Source of the DNA: DAOMOD01 sp964526035
GTDB lineage: Bacteria; Pseudomonadota; Gammaproteobacteria; Xanthomonadales; BPKI01
DNA length: 24,277 bases
Reading direction: 5' to 3'
Assembly: GCA_964526035.1 (NCBI GenBank)
Contig: CAZGKE010000041.1
Span: 1 to 24,277 of the forward strand
In this document: one piece after another, positions 16,785 to 24,098 of the stretch
Position numbering within the stretch: the first letter of the stretch is position 1
Layout of the letters: each line of letters starts with the position of its first letter
The notes under the pieces: generated by a model
Database searches by the model: none
Seen by the model: only the letters and a program-made list of their open reading frames with translations
What the model was told of the DNA's origin: nothing
Translations under genes and position numbers: made by a program

Positions 16785-17832
16785 TCGGCTTGACGAAGCG
16801 GTAGTGCCCGACCAGCCACTCGTGGCCATCGCCATAGCCGAACAGCTCGGCACAGGCCATCCAGAACATGCGCCAGCGCTGGTGCCATAGTCGGGCCTGA
16901 TCGGCGCCGTAGGTCGCTGCCAGCACGTCCATTACTTCGTCGCGATGACGATCCTGGTTGGCCAGCCAGGCGTTGGCGGTCTTCTCGTAGTGCTGTCCTG
17001 AAAGGCGCCACTGGCGTTCGATGCGCACGCCGTTCTGGAACCAGAGCAGGGTGTCCGCCGAGGGCATCAGGCCGCCGGTGAAGAAATGGCGGCCCATCCA
17101 GTTGCTGTCGCCCTCGGTCTCGAAGGGATACATCAGCTCGCGGTGGCAGAAGATGTGCACGAACAGCTTGCCGCCCGGCTTGAGCCAGCTGCCGATCCGG
17201 CCGATCAGGGTCTCGTAGTTGCGCATGTGCTCGAACATCTCGATCGACACGGCGCGGTCGAAACGCCGGGCATCCAGCTCGAGCTGGTTGACGTCGCAGG
17301 TGATCACCCGCACGTTGTTGAAGCCGCGTTCGCGGCAGCGCGCCTCGATGAATTCGCGCTGCGGGCGGGAGTTGGATACCGCGGTGATCCGGGAACCCGG
17401 GAAGCGCTCGGCCATCCACAGCGTCAGCGAGCCCCATCCGCAGCCCAGCTCCAGGATCTCCTGGCCGTCAGCGAGTTCAGCGCGCTCGCCGTACAGCGCG
17501 AGCATCGCCTCCTCGGCTGCATCGAGGTCGCTGACGCCCGCCGGGAAATAGCTGCTGGAGTATTTCAGTCGCTTGCCGAGGCACAGTTCGAAGAAGCGTG
17601 GCGGCACTTCGTAGTGCTGCTCGTTGGCGGCCTCGGTATGGATCGCGACCGGGCTGCGGCGCAGCTCCTCGATCAGCGCGACGTAACGTGACCAGGCTCC
17701 CTCGGCATCTCCCGACCGCTCTTCGCGCAGGCGCTCGGCGCACAGGCGGCGGATGCCGAGACGAAGCAATGCGTCGGGGAGGTAGCCGGATTCGGCGAGG
17801 CGGGTGGAGAAGGGTTCGTTCTGGGGCATCAC
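16777..17832 (-). CDS. SAM-dependent methyltransferase, coclaurine N-methyltransferase-like
   Basis: This is a class I SAM-dependent methyltransferase of the cyclopropane-fatty-acid synthase clan (COG2230), 351 residues long and without the long N-terminal domain of true Cfa. The SAM site ILELGCGWGSL is at 126-136. YSSSYF is at 91-96. The catalytic-type motif SIEMFEHM has Glu201 and His202. The stretch FVHIFCHRE, RHFFTGGLMPSADTLLWFQ (about 225-266) closely resembles plant coclaurine/tetrahydroprotoberberine N-methyltransferases. The bacterial substrate is unknown; a lipid or amine substrate is plausible given its place as last gene of a lipid operon. The start is GTG 17832 or the next codon, ATG 17829. 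No ribosome site is visible, and a heptamer array begins four bases upstream. Confidence 0.85.
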   Translation of the reverse strand: MMPQNEPFSTRLAESGYLPDALLRLGIRRLCAERLREERSGDAEGAWSRYVALIEELRRSPVAIHTEAANEQHYEVPPRFFELCLGKRLKYSSSYFPAGVSDLDAAEEAMLALYGERAELADGQEILELGCGWGSLTLWMAERFPGSRITAVSNSRPQREFIEARCRERGFNNVRVITCDVNQLELDARRFDRAVSIEMFEHMRNYETLIGRIGSWLKPGGKLFVHIFCHRELMYPFETEGDSNWMGRHFFTGGLMPSADTLLWFQNGVRIERQWRLSGQHYEKTANAWLANQDRHRDEVMDVLAATYGADQARLWHQRWRMFWMACAELFGYGDGHEWLVGHYRFVKPTG

Positions 17833-17836
17833 GATG

Positions 17837-17864
17837 GTTTTCGGTTTTCAGTTTTCAGTTTTCA
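17837..17864. repeat. Heptamer tandem repeat, GTTTTCA type, inside the lipid operon
   Basis: Four 7-nt units (GTTTTCG and three GTTTTCA) fill half of the 55-bp space between the DUF1295 stop and the methyltransferase start. The base composition is unlike that of the GC-rich surroundings. Confidence 0.75.
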
Positions 17865-17887
17865 GACCAATGCCACAGCGCCAACCG

Positions 17888-18694
17888 TTATCGCGGGTCG
17901 CGCGGGTTCGCATCCGGTCTGGATTTCGGGAACCAGGGAATGAAGGCGCTGGTTTCCGCCTGGTAGCGGCGGTAGTCGTCGCCGCGCGAGCGCAGGGCCT
18001 GGGCTTCGGTGAAGGGGATGCCGGTGACCCAGCACAGGGATATCAGCATCAGTACCGGTCCGATCAGCGCCAGCCAGGCCATCGGTGCGCCGATGGCGAG
18101 CAGCAGATAGGCAAACCAGTGGGTCCACTCGAAGAAATAGTTGGGGTGCCGCGAATAGCGCCACAGGCCCTCCCGGCAGGTCTTGCCGCGATTCGCTGGA
18201 TTGCTTCGGAAGCGGTCAAGCTGGTGATCGGCCACGGCTTCGCCGCCGAGGCTGACCACCCACACCGCGATTGCCGCGATGACCCAGGGCGTGAAGCCTT
18301 CCGCCGGATTCTGTGCGGCCACCCAGAAAGGCAGCGAGAACAGCACCACCAGCAGCGCCTGGAACTGGAAGAACAGGAAATGCTTGAGCTGGTTGTCGTT
18401 CCAGCGCTCGCGCATGAACTTGTAGCGCCCGTCCTCGGCCTCGTGCAGCACCCGCGCGAGCAGGTACAGGGCCAGCCGCGATCCCCAGATGCCGCCGAGC
18501 ATCGCGAGCGCCAACCGGGGCACGAAGGCGCCATCGCCCGTGGCGCTGAACCATACCGCCGCTGCGGCCATCAGTGACGCCCAGGCGACATCGACGAAGC
18601 CGGTGTTGCGGGTGCGCCGCTGCACTTCCCAGACCCCGGCCATGACGATGCTGCTGACCAGCAGCACCACCAGGATGTCGGCAGGCACCACCAC
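17888..18694 (-). CDS. DUF1295 membrane protein (steroid-5-alpha-reductase/ICMT-like fold)
   Basis: This is an integral membrane protein of 268 residues. DUF1295 belongs to the clan of steroid 5-alpha reductases and isoprenylcysteine carboxyl methyltransferases, so it may be a membrane reductase or methyltransferase acting on a lipid. About six hydrophobic segments are seen. The family signature is the C-terminal block GLWRYSRHPNYFFEWTHWFAYLL (about 177-199), followed by GIPFTEAQALRSRGDDYRRYQ near 226-246. The start is in a run of three GTG codons (18694, 18691, 18688). The first is 1 nt after the DUF2878 stop, and GAGGTGG could serve the third as ribosome site. It is co-transcribed with the CFA-like gene. 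Homologues are commonly found beside cfa-type genes. Confidence 0.88.
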   Translation of the reverse strand: MVVPADILVVLLVSSIVMAGVWEVQRRTRNTGFVDVAWASLMAAAAVWFSATGDGAFVPRLALAMLGGIWGSRLALYLLARVLHEAEDGRYKFMRERWNDNQLKHFLFFQFQALLVVLFSLPFWVAAQNPAEGFTPWVIAAIAVWVVSLGGEAVADHQLDRFRSNPANRGKTCREGLWRYSRHPNYFFEWTHWFAYLLLAIGAPMAWLALIGPVLMLISLCWVTGIPFTEAQALRSRGDDYRRYQAETSAFIPWFPKSRPDANPRDPR

Positions 18695-18695
18695 C

Positions 18696-19232
18696 TCAGG
18701 CGTGCGCCGTTAGCGCGGCGCTCGGCCGGGGCCTGTTCGCCAGCCAGCACAGGAACGGGGTAAGCATGCCCCAGGCAATGCCCAGCGCCAGCAGCGCCGC
18801 CCACAGCGGCCAGTGGATGGCTGCGGCACCCCAGGCGGTGCTGGCGATCCAGTAGGCGAGCGGGCCGCCGATCAGTCCCAGCGCCGCTGCCAGCAGCAGG
18901 CGCGGCTTCAATGCGCGCAGCGAATGGTTGAGGGTGAGAGCGAAACCGGCCCAGAGCACCATGATCCACACCGGCGCAACGCCGGCCCAGGGCAGCGGCG
19001 TGGCGAAGCTCAGCATGCCGCTCTGCACCCACAGCGTATCGACCAGCAGGCCGATGGGCAGCGCCCAGGCCAGCAATCTCAGATCAGACGTGCGAGTCAG
19101 CGGGTCGCGCAGCTGCCAGGCGGCAAACGCCGCGAGAACCATCACGCCCGGCCACCACAGGCCGTAGCCGGCGCCGGCTACAGCGGCGATCCAGGTGAGC
19201 TGGAAAAGTACCGCATTGATGATCAGGTTCAT
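18696..19232 (-). CDS. DUF2878 family membrane protein
   Basis: This is a small integral membrane protein of 178 residues with about five or six hydrophobic segments, matching DUF2878 (N-terminus MNLIINAVLFQLTWIAAVAGAGYGLWWPG). No biochemical role is established. The ATG at 19232 overlaps the TGA of the CFA-like gene as ATGA, and its own stop is 1 nt from the DUF1295 start, so it is in the middle of a tightly coupled operon. It probably supports membrane-bound steps of the lipid pathway, but that is inferred only from position. The same frame stays open far upstream through the CFA gene; that extension is not real coding. Confidence 0.82.
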   Translation of the reverse strand: MNLIINAVLFQLTWIAAVAGAGYGLWWPGVMVLAAFAAWQLRDPLTRTSDLRLLAWALPIGLLVDTLWVQSGMLSFATPLPWAGVAPVWIMVLWAGFALTLNHSLRALKPRLLLAAALGLIGGPLAYWIASTAWGAAAIHWPLWAALLALGIAWGMLTPFLCWLANRPRPSAALTAHA

Positions 19233-20524
19233 GAAGAAAGGATGCTCTCGCGACGGCAGCGTGGACGGGTCAGCAGCATGTGGACGTTGCCGATGGAACG
19301 CTCGAGGAACCCGCCCTCGCAGTAGGCGAAGTAGAAGTCCCACATGCGGATGAAGCGCTCGCTGTAGCCCAGCGCGCGAACCTCTTCGAGGCGCGCAAGG
19401 AAGCGTCGGCGCCACTCGCGCAGGGTTAGTGCGTAGCTGGGGCCGATGTCTTCCAGATGAAACAGTCGCAGGTCGCTGGCGCGCGCCATGGACGACGTCA
19501 TGGCGCTGACCGCGGGAATGAAGCTGCCGGGAAAGATGTGACGCTTGATGAAGTCGACATCGCGCAGCGCCTTGGCGTAGCGATGGTCTTCGATGGTGAT
19601 GGCCTGGATCAGCGCCATCCCTTCGGGTTTGAGCAGGCTGGCGACCTTGGCGAAATAGGTATCGAGGTACTGATGGCCGATGGCCTCGATCATTTCGATC
19701 GACACCAGCTTGTCGTAGGTGCCGTCGAGGTCGCGATAGTCGGACAGAAGCAGGGTGATGCGGTCTTCCAGCCCCGCCTCGCGCACCCGTTCGGAGGCCA
19801 GCTGATGCTGCTCGCGGGAAATGGTGGTGGTGGTGACGCGGCAGCCGTAGCGTGCCGCCGCGTGCAGCGCGAAGCCGCCCCAGCCGGTGCCAATCTCGAC
19901 CACGTGGTCGTCGGGTCCAAGCTCGAGCTTGCGGCAGATCATGTCCAGCCGACGCGTCTGCGCCTGCTCCAGGGTGTCGGCGGGATCCGCATACACCGCC
20001 GAGGAGTACATCAGGTTGTCGTCGAGGAACAGGCGGAACAGCTCGTTGCCGAGATCGTAGTGGCCGGCGATATTGCGGCGCGAGCCGTTGCGCGTGTTGC
20101 GGCGCAGGGCATGCAAGCCCTTCAGCAGCGTCGTCGCCAGCCGCGCGGTGCCGGTCTCCATGGCGTCCAGAAGATCGCGGTTGCGTACCAGCATGCGCAC
20201 CAGCGTCACCGGATCTTCCGCCGTCCAGTGTCCGTCCATCCACGCTTCGGCAGCGCCCACGCTGCCACCCAGCGCGACCTGACGCCAGAACATCGGGTGG
20301 CGCACGGTCACGGTGGCGCGCAGGGTGTCCGTTGCACTCGCGGCGGGGGTGCCGAGATGGAAGCGCTCGCCGCCGTCGACCACGGTCAGCTGGCAATCGC
20401 TCAGGCCACCCAGCAGACGCAAAAGGCGCCTGCGCAGCAGTCGGTCCATGCCGCGCACGGCAGCGGCGCCGGGGTCGGGCAATTCGGTGACGGGGGCGAC
20501 GTCTTGTCGGCTCGATTGGCTCAT
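19229..20524 (-). CDS. Cyclopropane-fatty-acid-synthase-like SAM methyltransferase
   Basis: This is a 431-residue enzyme of the Cfa/mycolic-acid methyltransferase family, expected to act on double bonds of phospholipid acyl chains at the membrane surface. The N-terminal helical domain covers about 1-150. GHYDLGNELF is at 154-163. The SAM site VVEIGTGWGGFAL is at 208-220. By motif alignment with E. coli Cfa, the bicarbonate-site residues Cys139, Glu239, His266, Ile268 and Tyr317 correspond to Ser175, Glu280, Gln307, Ile309 and Tyr364, so two of five differ. It may therefore methylate or methylenate and need not cyclopropanate. The start is ATG 20524, overlapping the DUF1365 stop as ATGA; the gene end overlaps the DUF2878 start in the same way. 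Confidence 0.92.
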   Translation of the reverse strand: MSQSSRQDVAPVTELPDPGAAAVRGMDRLLRRRLLRLLGGLSDCQLTVVDGGERFHLGTPAASATDTLRATVTVRHPMFWRQVALGGSVGAAEAWMDGHWTAEDPVTLVRMLVRNRDLLDAMETGTARLATTLLKGLHALRRNTRNGSRRNIAGHYDLGNELFRLFLDDNLMYSSAVYADPADTLEQAQTRRLDMICRKLELGPDDHVVEIGTGWGGFALHAAARYGCRVTTTTISREQHQLASERVREAGLEDRITLLLSDYRDLDGTYDKLVSIEMIEAIGHQYLDTYFAKVASLLKPEGMALIQAITIEDHRYAKALRDVDFIKRHIFPGSFIPAVSAMTSSMARASDLRLFHLEDIGPSYALTLREWRRRFLARLEEVRALGYSERFIRMWDFYFAYCEGGFLERSIGNVHMLLTRPRCRRESILSS

Positions 20525-21291
20525 GAGGACGATTTCTTTGAGTTCGTCGGGTGATCGTAGACCGGATTGCGTCTGCACCAGATCAAGAAGGCCTGCCAGT
20601 GAATCGCCGACACCACCTTGAGGGTCATCGGCAGAAAGCGCCACAGGCAGCGGTTGAGCGCTGCCCGATCGAGCGCGCGGCGCTGCATGACCAGGGTGGC
20701 GTCGAACTGAGACACGCCTTCATGGATGACGCCCATGTGAATACGCAGCTCCTCTCCCGGAGTCTGGAAACGCCAGTCATAGTGGCGATCCATCGGCAGG
20801 AATGGCGACACGTGGAAGCGCTTTTCAAAACCGAAATGCAGCGCGCTGCCGTGCTTCTCCGCCGTGTCGATGGGCAGTACGTAGGCGTGCCGCTCCTTCC
20901 AGGGCGTATTGGTGATCTCGGCGACGATGGTATCCAGGGTCAAGCCATCGGGTGCATAGCAATAATAGATGGCAACGGGATTGAAGCAGTGGCCGAAGTA
21001 GCGCAGGTGCGCGAGCAGGCGGATCGGCCCTTGCGGACGCTGGCCGGTCTCGACGGCCACGCGCTGACGCACTGCTTCGGCCAGCGGCAGCTCGCTGTCG
21101 CCGAGGTAGTCGCTGCGCCGGAACAGGCCCAGGTTTCCGCGCTCGCGGGAGAACCAGCGGTTCTGCGCCAGCGCCTGGTCGATCTCGTCGAGATCGAGGA
21201 ACGGCTGCGCAAGCCGATAGCGGAACGCGTGCGCATGCGGGGCGTGCCGGCGGTGCCGCACCCAGCCTTCGTAGACGGCGCTGTTCAGCAT
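20521..21291 (-). CDS. DUF1365 family protein
   Basis: This is a 256-residue DUF1365 protein. The family almost always sits between a COG2907 oxidoreductase and a cfa-type gene, as here, and is thought to help make modified fatty acids, though its chemistry is not established. Signature blocks are YEGWVRHRRHAPHAHAFRYRLAQPFLDLDEI (about 7-37), GHCFNPVAIYYCY (about 120-132) and EITNTPWKERHAYVLP (about 145-160). There is no signal peptide. The ATG at 21291 is 28 nt after the upstream stop; an in-frame TTG at 21303 is a weaker choice. Its stop overlaps the ATG of the CFA-like gene (ATGA), indicating translational coupling. Confidence 0.9.
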   Translation of the reverse strand: MLNSAVYEGWVRHRRHAPHAHAFRYRLAQPFLDLDEIDQALAQNRWFSRERGNLGLFRRSDYLGDSELPLAEAVRQRVAVETGQRPQGPIRLLAHLRYFGHCFNPVAIYYCYAPDGLTLDTIVAEITNTPWKERHAYVLPIDTAEKHGSALHFGFEKRFHVSPFLPMDRHYDWRFQTPGEELRIHMGVIHEGVSQFDATLVMQRRALDRAALNRCLWRFLPMTLKVVSAIHWQAFLIWCRRNPVYDHPTNSKKSSS

Positions 21292-21319
21292 GCCGGCAAA
21301 CAACTCGGCAGTGATGCGT

Positions 21320-22564
21320 TCAGTGCCACGCGACCCCCAGTGCCTGCGCCACCTCGACACCGCTGCGCAGGCCGTCCTCGTGAAACCCGTAACCCCAGTA
21401 GGCGCCGCAGTACCAGGTCCGATTGACGCCGTTGACCTCGGCGCGACGCCGCTGTGCGGCCACGCTGGCGTGGTTGTAGACCGGGTGGTGGTAGACCATC
21501 CGAGCCAGCACCTTGTCGGGATCGATGGCGTCGCTGCGGTTGAGTGTGACGTTGAAAGTGACCGGTGCATCCAGGGACTGCAACAGGTTCATGCAGTAGG
21601 TGACCGTGCACTGCGACTGGTCGCCCTGCGGGACCAGGGCATTCCATGCAGCCCAGGCGCGGCGGCGGCGCGGCAGCACGCTCTCGTCGGTGTGCAGCAG
21701 CGTCTCGTTGCGCTGATAGGCGATGGCGCCGAGCACCTCGCGCTCGGCGTCCGAGGGGTCAGACAGCAGCACCAGCGCCTGGTCGCTGTGGCAGGCCAGC
21801 ACCGCCTGGTCGAAGCGCTCCGATCCCTGCGGCGAAGTTACTTCGACATATTCGCGATGGCGCTGAACGCGGCTGACCGCCGAAGACAGTCGCACCTGTA
21901 CCGGCCAGCCGGCGCTCAGCGCGCCAACGTAGCGGCTGGAGCCACCGCGCACGACCTGCCATTCCGGTCGGCCACTGAGCTGCAGCATGTGGTGGTTGGC
22001 CATGAAGGCGACCAGATACTTCATCGGAAAGCCGAGAATGGCCTGTGCCGGCGAAGACCACAACGCCGAGGCCATCGGCACCAGATGGTCATCCCGGAAC
22101 GCCGCGGAATAGCCGCCCTCGTCGAGATACCCGTCCAGGGTCGGACCGTCGCCCGGCAGAGCGAGCAGCGCGGGCGCCTCGCCGTAGAAGCGCGCGATTT
22201 CGCGGACCATGCGCCAGAAGCGCGGCGACAGCAGATTGCGCCTCTGCACGAACAGGCGTTCGAGGCTGGTGGCGTTGTACTCGAGCCCGCTGCGGTCGTT
22301 GCGCAGGGCAAAGCTCATCGAGGTCGGCTGCGAATCGACGCCGAGTTCGACCAACAGCCGGGTCAGCAGCGGATAGTTGGCCGGATTGAAGACGATGAAT
22401 CCGGAGTCGACGTCGAAGCGCCCCTGCGCCAGCTCGATCCGATGGGTATGGGTATGGCCGCCGAGGCGGTCTTCGGACTCGAACAGCACGACTTCGTGCT
22501 GGCGCGACAGCAGCCACGCCGCGCCGAGTCCGGCGATGCCCGATCCGATGACCGCGATGCGCAT
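21320..22564 (-). CDS. COG2907 NAD/FAD-binding amine-oxidase-like oxidoreductase
   Basis: This is a 414-residue flavoprotein of the amine oxidase/desaturase superfamily (COG2907). The N-terminal dinucleotide site GSGIAG is at 7-12, followed by LGGHTHTHRIE (about 34-44) and VDSGFIVFN (about 52-60). The C-terminal FAD-contact block WYCGAYWGYGFHEDGLRSG is near 385-403. Homologues occur with DUF1365 and Cfa proteins in oxidative-stress-linked lipid gene sets of Rhodobacter, Shewanella and Vibrio, where a role in oxidising methylated acyl chains has been discussed. Here it could desaturate or oxidise the acyl chain made by the CFA-like enzyme. The start is ATG 22564, with GGAAG six bases upstream. 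It is 13 nt from the desaturase stop. Confidence 0.88.
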   Translation of the reverse strand: MRIAVIGSGIAGLGAAWLLSRQHEVVLFESEDRLGGHTHTHRIELAQGRFDVDSGFIVFNPANYPLLTRLLVELGVDSQPTSMSFALRNDRSGLEYNATSLERLFVQRRNLLSPRFWRMVREIARFYGEAPALLALPGDGPTLDGYLDEGGYSAAFRDDHLVPMASALWSSPAQAILGFPMKYLVAFMANHHMLQLSGRPEWQVVRGGSSRYVGALSAGWPVQVRLSSAVSRVQRHREYVEVTSPQGSERFDQAVLACHSDQALVLLSDPSDAEREVLGAIAYQRNETLLHTDESVLPRRRRAWAAWNALVPQGDQSQCTVTYCMNLLQSLDAPVTFNVTLNRSDAIDPDKVLARMVYHHPVYNHASVAAQRRRAEVNGVNRTWYCGAYWGYGFHEDGLRSGVEVAQALGVAWH

Positions 22565-22577
22565 CGTCGGCTTCCGT

Positions 22578-23567
22578 TCAAGCTTTGCGTTTGAGCCCGG
22601 CGGGGACCGGTTTCAGGTCCCAGACGATGCCGAACAGCGAAAGCAGACGGAGCAGATACCAGGTGAGATCGATCTCCCACCAGCGAAACCCCTGGCGCGC
22701 CGAACCCGGAAAGTGGTGATGGTTGTTGTGCCAGCCTTCGCCGAAGGTGATCAGCGCCAGCAGCCAGTTGTTGCGGCTGTCGTCGCGGGTGTCGAAGCGC
22801 CTGCTGCCGAAGCGGTGCGCCAGCGAGTTGATGGTGACGGTGGCATGGAAAAGCACCACGGTGGAAACGAAAAAACCCCAGATCAACAGCTGCGGACCGC
22901 TGGTACCCAGGTGCGGTGCGCTTTCGGCAAGATGCGCGCCGAGAACATACAGCGCGACCGCAAGAAGCATCGGCACCAGGATGTCGAAGCGGTCCAGAAG
23001 GCGCAGCTCCGGGAAGCGCGCCAGATCGCGGACGGCACGCTCGTCAGTGCGGAAGCCTTCACGGGTGAGGAACCAGCCCATGTGGCTGCGCAGGAAGCCG
23101 TGGCGCGGCGAATGAGGGTCGAGTGGCGTGTCGGAATGGCGATGGTGGCTGCGATGGTGCGCCGCCCACCACAGCGGCCCACGCTGCACGCTGGCTGCGC
23201 CGAGTACCCCGAACACGAACTGCGCAAGGCGCGAGGTCTTGAAGCTCTTGTGCGCAAAGTAGCGATGGTAAAAGCCGGTGATGGCGAACATGCGCAGCGC
23301 ATAAAGCGCGAGCGCCATCCACAGGGCGAACCAGGAGAAACCGACCCAGATCACGCCGACACAGGCCAGATGCATGCCGATGAACGGCACTACCCGCAGC
23401 CAGTCGATGCCGTGCCGTTGCGAAGCTTCGCCCTGATCGCCTGCCGAGGCGTCAAACCAGCGCAGCACGGCCGTGCCGAGGCGCTTCCAGAAACCGTCCG
23501 TCTGCAAACTCACTGTCGACCCTTGTCCGGTAGGGCGAGCAGGTGGCTCACCCGGAATGCGCGCCAT
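22578..23567 (-). CDS. Acyl-CoA/acyl-lipid delta-9-type desaturase
   Basis: This is a membrane-bound di-iron fatty acid desaturase of 329 residues, expected to put a cis double bond into saturated acyl chains with O2 and reduced electron carriers. The three His boxes are HRYFAH at 101-106, HRSHH at 138-142 and HNNHH at 280-284. Hydrophobic membrane segments lie at about 60-98, 113-130, 195-215 and 225-250. The ATG at 23567 has GGTGA upstream. A GTG at 23513 with AAGGG six bases before it is a serious alternative and would give 311 residues. It is the first gene of the lipid operon. Its product is the natural substrate supplier for the CFA-like enzyme. Confidence 0.92.
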   Translation of the reverse strand: MARIPGEPPARPTGQGSTVSLQTDGFWKRLGTAVLRWFDASAGDQGEASQRHGIDWLRVVPFIGMHLACVGVIWVGFSWFALWMALALYALRMFAITGFYHRYFAHKSFKTSRLAQFVFGVLGAASVQRGPLWWAAHHRSHHRHSDTPLDPHSPRHGFLRSHMGWFLTREGFRTDERAVRDLARFPELRLLDRFDILVPMLLAVALYVLGAHLAESAPHLGTSGPQLLIWGFFVSTVVLFHATVTINSLAHRFGSRRFDTRDDSRNNWLLALITFGEGWHNNHHHFPGSARQGFRWWEIDLTWYLLRLLSLFGIVWDLKPVPAGLKRKA

Positions 23568-23608
23568 TGTCCTTCACCGGGGTGAGGGGGCAGTGAAACA
23601 TTCGTCGT

Positions 23609-23625
23609 GGCAGGCGTCACCTGCC
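23609..23625 (-). other. Short hairpin between osmC-like gene and desaturase gene
   Basis: GGCAGG-CGTCA-CCTGCC forms a 6-bp stem five bases after the OsmC-family stop. There is no T-run, so it would be at best a weak attenuator. It is the only visible break between the OsmC gene and the lipid operon. Confidence 0.3.
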
Positions 23626-23629
23626 CGCC

Positions 23630-24079
23630 TCAGCCGCTTTGCACGGTGACCTGGGTATGTACCGAGTTGGCGATGAAGCAGTTGCGATGCGCACCTTCAT
23701 GCATGCGTTCGATCTCATCGCTACCGGGTACGCGCTCGCCGCCGAACTGGATGCGCGGCTGCAGGGTGACCCGCGTCACGGCCAGGCGTCCGGCGGCGTT
23801 CTTCTCCAGCACCCCGACCGCCTCGTCGCGGTAGTCGTCGACCACGAAACCCTTCTTGGCGGCAATCGCCAGAAAGGTGAGCATGTGGCATGAAGACAGC
23901 GCTGCGACCAGGGCCTTCTCGGGGTCGCAGCGCTCGGCGCTGCCGAAATACTCCGGAGCCGCGGAGGCGGGCACCGTCAGGCCGTGACCGAAATCCCAGG
24001 CGTGGTCACGGGGATAGGTTTCATAGTCGAACGCGGTCTCGCCGCGTTGCCAGTGGATACTGGCGCGATGCTCGGACAT
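23630..24079 (-). CDS. OsmC/Ohr family protein
   Basis: This is a 149-residue protein of the OsmC/Ohr family, thiol-dependent peroxidases that reduce organic and fatty-acid hydroperoxides in the cytoplasm. The two redox cysteines are Cys64 (LSSCHMLTFL) and Cys134 (HRNCFIAN), each in its usual context. Glu54 in PEKALVAAL precedes the first, as in the family. The start is ATG 24079, with a strong GAGGAGG site four bases upstream. It lies 19 nt after the inositol-monophosphatase-like gene on the same strand and 62 nt before the desaturase gene, so it may share transcripts with either. Whether it is Ohr, OsmC or the YhfA branch cannot be told. Confidence 0.9.
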   Translation of the reverse strand: MSEHRASIHWQRGETAFDYETYPRDHAWDFGHGLTVPASAAPEYFGSAERCDPEKALVAALSSCHMLTFLAIAAKKGFVVDDYRDEAVGVLEKNAAGRLAVTRVTLQPRIQFGGERVPGSDEIERMHEGAHRNCFIANSVHTQVTVQSG

Positions 24080-24098
24080 GCGGCCTCCTCGATAAGAC

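Noticed and set aside
18696..20396. Extended reading frame fusing DUF2878 to 388 upstream codons
   Set aside because: The upstream part is Arg/Pro-rich and out of frame with the CFA-like gene. DUF2878 has its own ATG at 19232 overlapping the CFA stop.
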